Shown: in pieces, positions 1 to 9,856 of the stretch
Layout: each line of letters begins with the position of its first letter
Numbering within the stretch: position 1 is the stretch's first letter
Assembly: GCA_039519185.1 (NCBI GenBank)
Contig: CM076848.1
Coordinates: 122,756,203 to 122,820,202, forward strand
Source of the DNA: Astragalus membranaceus
Taxonomy: Eukaryota > Streptophyta > Magnoliopsida > Fabales > Fabaceae
DNA: 64,000 bases
Reading direction: 5' to 3'
Notes under the pieces: generated by a model
The model's database searches: none
The model's input: the letters and a program-made list of their open reading frames with translations, nothing else
What the model was told of the DNA's origin: nothing
Made by a program: the position numbers and the translations under genes

Positions 1-325
1 CTGACTAACTGTGCTAGTGAAGTCGTGGAGGAGTGGACTCCGAGTTTCTAGGGACTAGGCATAAGTATATATATATATATATAGGTGTTATTGTATAGTT
101 CAACACACATATCAATCAATACACAAGTCTTTTACTTATTTTATCTTTGCTTTATCGCTTTCTCTTTCTGTTTTCTTAGTTTCGTAGATAATCCAAGCCA
201 CACGACCCTCTCACACCTAACCTAACACTCTTTGGAGGAGTTAGGGAACTCATAGTCGAGGAACAGAGTTCCTTCCTCGATGCAATCTTCTGAACAAAGA
301 GGAATCACAAACTGTCCAAACCTCT
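1..325 (+). repeat. 5' LTR remnant of element A
   Basis: Positions 1 to about 310 align by eye with about 21118-21497. Shared landmarks are a segment reading gtgctagtga near the start, a run of short TA repeats or a TATA-like stretch before a tract ending in tcaatcaa, and a block around cccctctcac / accctctcac followed by gaggagt. The LTR begins outside the window. The right edge is uncertain because the similarity fades near a gaggaatcacaa segment. Confidence 0.6.
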
Positions 326-1530
326 GGCCGAATTTACGACTAGGATTGAAGTGCTTGGCGACAACAATATTGGCACGCCTAGTGGGACAGACACAGGCAA
401 ACAGACCTTCGAGTTTAGTTCGCCTGGCCTGGATTATCATTAGCGTATGTACTTACGTTCTGGTCGAAGCCTGCGCATGGAACCAAACTCTACGTCCAAA
501 AAGATCGGTTCAGTGAAGGCCAAAACACTGAAACGACAAGTACGTCGAAAGCCTCGACTCAACCAGTTTATGTGGAACCTCATGACCAATCGCAGTTAAT
601 TTAGGAAGGACCCGTAGTGATGACTATGTCGTTCATTCGGCAGCAGATAAACATGGGGACTCACGATATCATGTACCAAGTCTTCCAACAATTGACTGAC
701 ATAGTTAAACCTATGGTGCACAATGAACTGCAACAGGCCAAGGAACAGGAGCAAAGGCGTGCTGCGCAGGCCAGCAGTTCTACGAGTCTTGGTGTTCCCA
801 GCCAACCGCAGGTATGATTACCCAACCCAATGGGGAGCGTGCAACAGACTCCACCGTATGCCGTGATGGCAAGACCACAGAAGGCACCTTCACATGTCAT
901 CATGGGAAGTATGCAACAGGTCCTGCCGTATGGCAATATGGCCGAGGCTCAGCAGGCACATTCTCATCAGGTAACTCTGTTGCCTACATATCCTCATCCT
1001 TGTAGTTTTGCCAACGCCAACACTGGGGGAAGTTTATGGCGATAATTACTAACACGGCTAATCTTCAGAAGGGACAAGTACAGATGGCCAGAAGGCCGCC
1101 CGAGGCTATGGGGTCGATTGGTTTACCACAGGGATTGATCCTATGGATGCCCCTAGACAACTAACTATCCTCCCCACGCCGGGGGTAAATCCTTCAGCCC
1201 AAAGTTAGGGCTTGGCAGGCCTGACAGTTACTATTCTAACAACCAGCCATGGGTGTCACACCCACTTGTACAGTATCCAGTGGGTTCACAGCCATACCAA
1301 CAGATGATTGGGGTCTCTACTAAGCAGCCATGGAACCAGATTCCACCTTGTCAGAGTAATCAGTCATCTGCCCAAGGAACTGACTCTGCAAACTTCAGCC
1401 AAGTGATGCCCAGGCATCAATTGGCTAATAGCCCACCTAAGGTATCACTGCAACCAGTAATGCAGCGTCCCTAGAAACAATGTGGTGACCAACTGTTACA
1501 ACCGATCCTAAACCCTCGGGGTCCCAACTC
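326..1530 (+). other. Leader and degraded gag upstream region of element A
   Basis: A segment near 358-395 reads ttggcgacaacaatattgg followed by cacgcctagtgggac, which resembles the leader just inside the 5' LTR of many plant Ty3/gypsy elements. Beyond it are short glutamine- and proline-rich reading frames (about 617-1470) broken by stops. They could be the decayed N-terminal part of gag. I see no recognisable domain here. Confidence 0.4.
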
Positions 1531-2215
1531 TTGGATCCGAACTTGATAGCTGACACCATCAAGAAGTTCTTTGGTGTACAGTTGAAAACACTCGATGGGC
1601 TGACACATAGGAAGCCTTACCTCGAGTGGGTTGACAGGTTGGTGTCTCTGCCTAGAGGATTTAAGACACCCGACTTTGCCATGTTTTCTGGAGATGATGG
1701 CAAGTCGACCATGGAGCGCATAGGCCGATTCACGGCCCAATGTGAAAAAGGTAACAAAAAGGAGTACCATAAGTTGCAGCTCTTCCCGTTGTCTTTGCGA
1801 GGACTGCGTTTACCTGGCACTCTTCCTATGCAAACCTGGGCACACATGGAAAGGTGCTTCCATGAAAGATTTTATTGGCCGCAACCCGTAGTCACTGCTG
1901 CCGATCTCATGAATTTACGGCGGAAGGTGGCCAAAGTCGTGACCGAATTCATTGAAAGATTCAGAAAGACTGTCGGGAAGTGTTCGGTTCAGTTCCCGTA
2001 ATCACAACTTCCATGGGTATCGCTGGAATGCACCCTCAGTTAAAGGAGAGGCTTGTTGGTCAAGCCTTCCATGCCCGTAGCCTGACATCCAGGGCTGTTC
2101 AGATAGAGAAGTTCATACAAGAGAAAGAGAAGATAAGGGCTACCAGAGGTCGAGGACCACATTTAGTGGCCATAGTCAACTCCGAGGACTATTCAGCCGA
2201 ACCCACGGCAGACAT
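1531..2215 (+). pseudogene. Gag fragment of element A, part 1 (retrotransposon gag family)
   Basis: The frame from 1531 encodes about 150 residues with the hallmarks of the plant Ty3/gypsy capsid domain: KPYLEWVDRL, then PRGFKTPDFAMFSGDDGKS, ERIGRFTAQC, a leucine-rich LRLFPLSLRG-like stretch and HERFYWPQP. It ends at a stop near 2000. The family sequence continues in another frame from about 1980 (MHPQLKERLVGQAFHARS), so a frameshift lies between. The capsid domain would multimerise around the RNA in a live element. The second frame is cut at 2215 by the insertion of H and resumes at 5911. Confidence 0.75.
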
Positions 2216-5200
2216 TGTAACACCCCGAATTTTGGGGCGCTACCAAGTGAACTCAACTCCTAATATGAGATGCTTTTTGAAAAATACTATTCCTGCCTCT
2301 CTCTGAGAACATATTATTATTTTTTTAAAAAAATCAATTTCAAGACAATCAGAGTATTGCAGCATTTTCGAAACATGATTCCTCTCTTATTGTAATATAC
2401 AAGAATTAAATCTGAAATATGACATATAAATTTGTTTCCCCACACCAGTATGTTACTTGTTTTCAAAAGAAAGTGTACAATGCAAAGACAGAAGTGTTTG
2501 AAATAGAAACCCGCACAATCTAGTACTGGCAATCTTTACTAATACATATATGGCAATGCCCATACAAGAACTGATTAAGAACCATACACTTGAGGATTTT
2601 CCAAAATGACGACAAAAGAAGACATCTACGCTGATCAAGCACTCTATACGCAACACCCGGTTAGGACCTCGAGGAGTCCACCAATACTCCACTATGAAAG
2701 GACACCGACCTCTGCAACTTTATCTGAGAAAACAGAACTATGGTCCTCCAATAACTGGGTTGACATCCATTACATTGGAGAACCACAGGCAAGAGTCATC
2801 TTCTAGAATATGCATACACAAATATACAACAACTCACATGTACATAATCAATTCACATACACATAATACTATCAAGTTTCAAACAACATTCTAACAGCTC
2901 AACACCAACAACACGTCACACCACTCCACATATCCTAATGCAATGCCTATATGTCAATGCATATGATTCCGGGGTGTACTACTCCAAAAAGTGTTGTGCA
3001 TCTCTCTATGATACTACACAACGGATCTACCATCCATATGTGGGTGTGCTTCGCCCTATGATACTGCACTTGTGTAGTACTTCTCTCATCGATACTACAC
3101 TACACCCTATGATAAAACCCAGGTGTGCTTCTCTCATCGATACTACACCATGTGGTCACTTCTCTCATCGATACTGCGCCACATCCAGTATGGTACTTCT
3201 CTCATCGATACTGTACTATACCAACCTTTTCTTACGATTCAACATCGTACATCTCCGTAAGTATCTCTTGCCCCATGCTAATCATTCCAATAGCTTCCTC
3301 AAGTCACCACTAACAAATTTCCTCTTAAAGTGTCCCTCGAAATCTCACTCTAACCTCCCTAATTTTTCATTTTTTCTCACTTCTCAAAACAATTCTCCAT
3401 TAGTTCAAAAGTCATAATTTTCATAATATTAACTCAACTTGATTTCAACCTCTCAAAAGGATTCCTATTGTTTCTCAAAGATTTTCCATTTGATTCGCAT
3501 TTCTTAAGTCACTTTCAAACCACTTTTCAAAATTCTGAGACAAGTGCTACGCTCACTTTTATGAGATCTCCTTTAAGTTTCTTTTTCCAAAAATGATTTA
3601 CTTAGTCGCAGTAGAAGTCATACCTACATCTGCCTCATCTAACCCTCCTTTCAAAGTCACTCCCAAACCCATTGGACATCTCAATCACAGATCATCAACA
3701 TCATATGTACAATTCACAACATAGAACAAACACATACATAAGCTAGAGGCCACCAAAACAATGTCCTTGCAACGACCAAATCAACAGTACCCAATCAAAG
3801 CTCATCATCAAACAACAAACAAACACCAAGCACAATCTTAAGCATAAAATAGTGACTACAAAGAAGCCTTTACCTCAAGCACTTTCCTTCCTAACGTAGA
3901 TTACATTCGGTCGCACCTACGACCTCTACAACTCGATCCTTTCTATCTACGTGCACACATTCTAGTTTGCCTTTCTCCATCAACAGTTACCGCTGATCAT
4001 TTAGAGAATGACAAGTCACAACATGACAAACAAACACAATATATCTACTCCTACTTATGTATTCAACAATTTTCTTCAAAATTCAAGTCAAACACCAAAA
4101 TTTTCCTGAGTATTTTTCTGACAAAAATTCGACAGAGACTCCTTTGTGTTACTTTAATTCATAGGCCATTTTCCAAATTTTCCTGTCCAGACAAAACACA
4201 AATTCATAGACATTTCTAGTACTTTAATTCTTTTACTCTAATCGCCAATATAAGGATCAAACATGATAACTCAACATTTTTTTAACAACTCAAAACATTG
4301 AAATTCAAGGTTTTTTCTTCAGAAACTCTAACTTTGATTACAAATATTTTTATCTCAAAAATATAATTTTTCTATAGAACTATAATCACAACAGTTAGAA
4401 TTAAAATATTAACATTCAAAATTAACTTTATTTTAAGCTCTACGTCTAAAACCCAACCTTTTCAACACACTAATGTACTTATCAATAATTTCACAAAGTT
4501 CCCTAAAATTGAAAATGGCTTTCGGCCTACACAAAAATATGGTCAAGGATTTTTCTCAAACAATTTTAAATACATCCAAAGAATACTAACTTGTAAACCA
4601 ACAAATTTATTATTATTCCTTCCTTTTCAAAAACGATTTTCTTTTCTAACTTCAACAACAATCTATAATCAATCATATCCATCAAACAATTAAAAACGAA
4701 TTTGACATCGAATACGTTTTTAACGATTTTTACACAAAAACATTTCTCGATACATATAACACACCGAGACCTTAACTTTAACTGATCAAATCACATCAAT
4801 TCATAACACTCAATCATCAATTCATCAATCAAAATCAATTTGACATCAAATGTGATATTAACAGTTTTCGTACAAAAACAATTCCCAATCACGTACAACA
4901 AACCGAAATAACACTTCAAACATATCCATGGCTTCCCAATGATTCATTTAACAGTCAAACATTTCAATCATCAAATTCGTTCAACATCAAACATCAAGTT
5001 ATGACATAACCTCAACTTTCAATTCATCACATTCCATCATTCAAAACATGAACGAAACCTCACAAAACTCGAAGAACTCACCTTGCGTGTCCGCCGACTC
5101 GAACACATAATGCGCGAGAAACCTCAACTTTGACTATCGAATCACCTAGGCACCAACAATTTGCTCCTAGGACTTCAAGATCCTCTCACAAGCCCAAACT

Positions 5201-5910
5201 TGCTTCCTAAAGCACTATTCATCATCTTCAACCTCCAAGAGAGCTCTACACATAAACCCCAATTTTGACCTCAAACCCTAACTCATCAACTCATCTATCA
5301 AAACCCTAAAATCTTGACTCCTACTCCACCCAATGATGACAAATTCGAACATATCAAGAAGAGGAGTAGTGGGCTGTGTCTTGGTGAGCTAAAACTCCAT
5401 TTAAACCTTGAAGCATAAAAATGGTGAAAAGAGGAATAGTGGGTTATAGGGTTTGATCTTAGTATCAAAATGAAGAGGAAGGTGATGTGATTCTAATGGA
5501 GAAAAGATGGAAGACAAAACATGAAAATTTCTCACCCTCTCCTCTCTTCTCACCATCGCCTCTCTCTTTCTTTTCTCTCCATTCTTTTCTTTCTTTTCTT
5601 CTTTCTTTCTACGACTCTCTCTTTCTTTTTTCACTTTCTTTTATTTTTCTTTCTTTTATAAAACAACTTAAGTGGAAATGAGGTCAAAGACCAAAATAAC
5701 CCTCCCTTAATTCTAATTTCTCAACAAACCTCACTAAAATTTCTTATTTAATTTTAGCACCCCAAAACCAACGTCTTCAATTTATAAATATACACCAACT
5801 AATAATTAATTTAGTACCCAATTAATAAAATTAATAACTAAGCACCATAATAATAAATTTATTGGGTCTAACTTCAAAATAATTATCTTAATTATTTTGG
5901 GGATGTTACA
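2216..5910 (-). mobile_element. Solo LTR H, 3.7 kb, TSD GACAT
   Basis: The segment starts TGTAACACCCC and ends GGATGTTACA, and is flanked by GACAT at 2211-2215 and 5911-5915. Removing it restores the gag of element A. There is no PBS, PPT or coding domain, so this is one LTR left by LTR-LTR recombination. Its layout matches LTRs C and D in minus orientation: a pyrimidine-rich tract on the plus strand (about 5520-5660), an AT-rich end with repeated ttaatt and cactaata-type words, and a short-repeat array (2993-3232). At 3695 bp it is the longest LTR in the window. A long non-coding element is a less likely alternative. Confidence 0.8.
2993..3232. repeat. Hairpin array in LTR H
   Basis: Five or six irregular units share the core cttctctcatcgatact or a close variant. 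The bases flanking each core are self-complementary but differ from unit to unit: GTTGTG/CACAAC, TGTAGT/ACTACA, GGTGT/ACACC, ATGTGG/CCACAT, and GTATGGTAC paired with GTACTATAC through one wobble. The loop is constant and the stems vary with compensation. Confidence 0.75.
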
Positions 5911-6478
5911 GACATCATGGCAGCCGAGATAGTCAAAGGGAAGACATACTCATGTCCAGCTCTGAAACATGCTAAGGGAAAAGAGAAGGGCGAGTCAAGT
6001 AATAGGACTGAATTTTCCTTCGACATCTCTAAGGCTGATCAAATCTTTGACTACTACTCAAAGACAACCAGATTCAGCTACTTGATGGCCATAAGATTCC
6101 TCTCCCGAAGAGTTGAAAGGGAAGAAACATTCCAAGTGGCATAACTCTGACAACCGTGATACTTCCAATTGCATCGTATTCCGCCGAGCAATCCAAAAGG
6201 CTATTACTGAGGGGAGATTTAAGCTGGCCGAGAAAGGTGTGGCGCCGAGATGGCTGTCGACACTGACCCTTTCCCCGCGATGGGCATTAACATGGTCTCT
6301 TTTACAGGGACTGATAAGGGAAAGGGCGGGAGGAAGTACATATGGGTATCCAAACGTGAATGACTTCTTGAGAAGACGATCGGTCTTTGACCAAATGGGA
6401 ACTCTGGTTCGGCGGTCTACCGTGGAGGATCGCATGGCTTGCTTGCACCACAGGTTGGAGGAAGGAGAGTCGAGCTAA
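5911..6478 (+). pseudogene. Gag fragment of element A, part 2
   Basis: After H the polyprotein resumes with AAEIVKGKTYSCPALK, then FDISKADQIFDYY, then in another frame KGKKHSKWHNS, NCIVFRRAIQKAI and EGRFKLAEKG. These are the usual order of motifs C-terminal to the capsid in a large group of plant Ty3/gypsy polyproteins. At least one frameshift lies near 6110-6145. Later residues (DFLRRRSVFDQMGTL, VEDRMACLHHRLEEGE) continue to about 6478. No zinc knuckle or DTG/DSG protease motif is visible. Confidence 0.65.
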
Positions 6479-6499
6479 TCGAGGAGGACCCGTAAGAAG

Positions 6500-7139
6500 T
6501 TGCCCGGGTCTCGCAGGCTTACTCGGAAGTTGAGGGAGTTTTATTTGTCCAAGCTAAACCTGGAGAGACCAAGAGCTCAGCAAAGGAGCCAAAGCCGTGG
6601 CCTGCACAACTCCTGCCTTTGGTGCAGCACTCGCCCGCTGGTGGTAATATCGGGCAAGAAAGCGAACCCACCCCCGGCAAGAGATCTGCTCCTAAGGGAG
6701 AAAAGAAGGTGGAAAGGGTAACTGCGGAGCAATGTCTGGTCTCTGTAGATATTACTGTTATGAGTGACAAGGACATGAGGGCCACCAGAACTATTAATCT
6801 TCCCTCAGAGGTACCCCAAGGCCAGTGGATGACAAAGAGGGTGTCCAAAGAATTTCCCCCCAAAGTAGCCACTCAGACACGCTCACACAAGAGAAGGGGA
6901 CAGAGGGCGAGGGTCATTCAGAAGATTAGGCGCATGATGCAAATGCTAACCGCGATTCAAGGAACAGACGCACAGGAGATTCTTGGGGCCTCTGTAGCCA
7001 ATGCATTGGATCAGACTCTTCCTATAACCTCAGAGGATAGCACAAGCAGTGAAACCCCCGTTGAGGAACCTATCCTTGACACTGTTCCTGAAGGGACAAC
7101 TGAGGTGAATAACATGATTGGGGCAGTGGAGATAGCTGC
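6500..7139 (+). pseudogene. Polyprotein linker ORF of element A, interrupted by B
   Basis: An open frame from about 6619 to the B insertion encodes a basic stretch (KVATQTRSHKRRGQRAR) followed by an acidic Ser/Thr/Glu-rich tail. The basic stretch resembles the region between gag and protease of plant polyproteins that carry the FDISKADQIFD motif; this is from memory and only moderately sure. The frame is cut at codons for Ile-Ala-Ala and resumes at 16275, so B landed inside it. No catalytic motif is present. Confidence 0.45.
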
Positions 7140-8027
7140 TGTAACACCCTAAATATTTAATTAATTTATTTAATTAAGTATTTAGGTATTTATTTTATTT
7201 AATTGGGTTCTAATTATTTATTGGAATTATTTTAATTGAGGGGTGGTGTGATGCTAGGAGGAGGAGGTGCATTCGAATGGATTGGGCTTAAGTGAAGCCC
7301 ATGGCCCAATGGCTTGACCTAGGCGCATTTTGGTGAGGAGTCTTGCCTAGGGTTTCACTTGTGTCTTCGAATTAGCAAGAAAGAAAGAGAGGAGCGTGAG
7401 AAAGAGAGAGCAAGGGCGGCCAAGAGAGAAGAGAATTCGAAGATCAAGGAGGAAGGAGATCTCCATTGTTGCTGAGGCTCTGTTGGTGACTGCATCCTAA
7501 GGCTCGAGTTCTTCTTCTTAAAAGGTTAGGGGAGCTCTATCCTTCCATCTAATAGATCTCATGATAGGTCCTAGATCTAGGGTTTATACTAGATCCATGT
7601 TGTTTCTTGATGTTCTTTGATGTTTCTTGATGTTCTTGGTTTGCCCGTGATGATGATGATTATATATATATACATGTGTATGCCTATATGCGAATTGATT
7701 TTGGTATTTGAACATTGAGGTGACGCGACCTATACGTTTCTTTTGATGATTTTGGCACTTGTGTATTCATGAAATTACGATTTGGTGTGTTGGAATGCTT
7801 GAGATTTCGCAAATTGGGTGAGTGTGTGCATAGGCGCCTAGGGCGCCAAGGTGATGGTGATGATAGTGCCCAAAGGAATATTGATAAATTGATTAAATTA
7901 AGTGCCATTTTGAGTGCTGAAAAATATAAAATTTTGGTGTGTTAAATTGCTAAAAATCAATTTTTGGTGTTTTGAAAGTTGCTGGAAAAATAGTGGTTTT
8001 TGGTTGCTGCAAGGGCGCATAAGGCGC

Positions 8028-8282
8028 CTTGTGTGTGGGCGCCAAGTTTCCAGTGCGTGTTGCTGGGTGTTGCGCTGGGGCGCCAGCGCTGGGCGCTGAG
8101 CGCCCGTGTTGAGTGTGTGCGTGTGTAGCGCTGAGCGCTGGGTGCCAGCGCTGGGCGCTGAGCGCCCGTGTGTGTTGCGTTGCGTGTTGCGCTAAGGCGC
8201 TGGGTGCCAGCGCTCGCCCGTGTGTGTGTTGCGCCTTGCTGGGCGCCAGGTGCCTGGGCGCTGGGCGCCCATGGCGCCAGTT
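8028..8282. repeat. G+C-rich minisatellite in the 5' LTR of B
   Basis: Irregular repeats of ggcgccagcgctgggcgctg and ggcgctgagcgcccgtgt-type words are rich in CpG and in self-complementary gcgccagcgctggcgc-type sequence. The matching block in the 3' LTR (about 14520-14810) has more units, so copy number changed since insertion or during reverse transcription. Confidence 0.8.
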
Positions 8283-8564
8283 TTCAGGATGTCCCGAAAT
8301 ATTTTCGAAAACTGTTTTCGCTATATCTTTTGACTCAGACATCCGTTTTGAACGATTCAAAAAGCGTTGTGAAGCATTTTCAGTTGTCCATCTGCGTGTC
8401 CCATTTTCAAAAATAAAAACTTATTATTTCTGAAGGTTGCTGGGGCGCCCCCGGGTGGCTGTTCCCGGTGATCGTTGCTGTGACAATAAAAAGACGTTTT
8501 GAGTATCTTTAAAAAATTCCCTTTTGCGTACGACCAGTGGTTTTAAAGAAGTAATGTCAAAAAT

Positions 8565-9150
8565 GATGATTTTGACGATGATGCCCCTAGTGGCTAGTTA
8601 AATGACTGTTTTGCCCTTAGTGGCTAATATTCTTTATAATGACGAGTAAATGACGGTTTTGCCCTTAGTGGCCAATATTATTGATAAAGAGGTGTAAATG
8701 ACGAGGATGCCCATAGTGGCTAGTTAAATGACTGTTTTGCCCTTAGTGGCTACTATTATTTATAATGAAGTGTAAATGACGATGATGTCCTTAGTGGCTA
8801 GTAAATGACGTTTTTGCCCTCAGTGGCTATTGTTTGAGTTGATGATATTGATGTATAAGCGACGATGAAACCCAGTGACGTTTAAAGCCCGAAAGGCTAA
8901 GTGATGTTAAGGTCTAAAAGGCCAAGTGACGTGTGTGTGTTGATTGTGAATTGACAGGTGCTGTGCTTCTTGTGAGCAAACTGGTAAGTGACGGGTCACA
9001 TAGTTGACTACGATTTGGGTATTTGTGTATTGGTGTGTTTTGTGAGTGGTGCATGTCATAGTGTCTCATGCCCATATGCATAAACCCAGTGACGTTTTTG
9101 AGGCCCATGTGGCTAAGTGACGATGAGGCCTTAAGGGCTAAGCGACGTTT
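8565..9150. repeat. Short hairpin-like units in the 5' LTR of B
   Basis: Two linked sets of units occur. The first (8565-8840) repeats gcccttagtggctagttaaa / tgac words about every 30-50 bases, with GCC...GGC pairing across cttagt. The second (8860-9150) repeats an aagtgacg word after short stems such as agcccgaaaggct. The same arrangement lies at about 15080-15665 in the 3' LTR. Confidence 0.65.
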
Positions 9151-9343
9151 GTGAAAAGGTACCTCATGCATATGCCCGCGAGTGGGTAGCATTTCATACG
9201 CCTGCATGACATGAGATGAGTTATTGTAAGTGATGTGAATGATGATTGTGATGTGAATAATTTAGAGCTGTGACTTGACTTATGTACTTATCATATTTTC
9301 TATTATATGGATTGAAATGATGCTCACCGTTTCCTGTTTGAAT

Positions 9344-9363
9344 GTTACCCCCGTGTTGGTAAC
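9344..9363. promoter_or_regulatory. Conserved-position hairpin in LTR B
   Basis: GTTACC at 9344-9349 pairs with GGTAAC at 9358-9363 across an 8-base loop. It follows a ctcacc segment and precedes gtgtaggtgat. A hairpin with different bases occupies the corresponding place in LTRs I, C, D and G. Its role is unknown. Confidence 0.5.
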
Positions 9364-9749
9364 GTGTAGGTGATTCCCAGTGAAGGCCTTAGCTTCACTT
9401 CTTGAGTCGAGTCGTCATGCTCTGATACGTAGCACTCAGGGGGGGACGAACTTAATGTTATAATTGGCTTTGGTTATTGTGTTTTGTTGACAATTTGGTT
9501 TTACTTTGTTATTCCGCTGCGTAGTTGATTTTGTTGACGTTAAATTTTATTGCGATGATAATTGTGGTTGTGAGATTCGCCTGTTAGTGAGATGCTACGT
9601 AATATATGGCTATTATGCTCTTGAGCTGTTTTAATTGAGAAGTGTAGTTTTATTGAAGTATGTGTAACATCCTTTGCAATGAAAAGAAAATTTTAAAACT
9701 CTGATATTTTCCAATTGAATTAACGGGTAGAAAAGGGGTGTTACATTAG

Positions 9750-9762
9750 TTGTATCAGAGCA
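9750..9762 (+). promoter_or_regulatory. Primer-binding site of element B (initiator tRNA-Met type)
   Basis: The sequence ttgtatcagagca lies four bases inside the 5' LTR. It differs by one base from tggtatcagagc, the usual site pairing with the 3' end of plant initiator tRNA-Met. Minus-strand DNA synthesis would start here. Confidence 0.85.
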
Positions 9763-9856
9763 GTTCGGTCTTTCTGGCCAATGTTGTCCTGTCATAGTGT
9801 CTTATGACAATAGATTAGTTCTGAATTTTTGGTTTGTGCTGCAGTGATAGTTCAGA

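Larger units (their letters stand above)
7140..9745 (+). repeat. 5' LTR of element B
   Basis: The LTR is 2606 bp and ends in TGTTACA directly before the PBS. It has an AT-rich start, a purine-rich tract (about 7377-7440), a TA/ATG-rich stretch, a G+C-rich minisatellite (about 8028-8282), the segment ctatatcttttgactcagac that recurs in related LTRs, an array of gtggcta units (about 8565-9150) and a small hairpin (9344-9363). The 3' copy matches with few substitutions. It is longer mainly in the G+C-rich minisatellite and at a G-run (15957-15969). Confidence 0.95.

Noticed and set aside
6619..7152. Independent host gene in the 177-codon frame
   Set aside because: It continues across the B insertion and follows gag of element A, so it fits the retroelement polyprotein better than a host gene.
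8028..8282. Long open frames on both strands in the G+C-rich LTR block of B
   Set aside because: They come from repeats lacking stop-like words, occur equally on both strands and recur in the other LTR; no domain or plausible start context.
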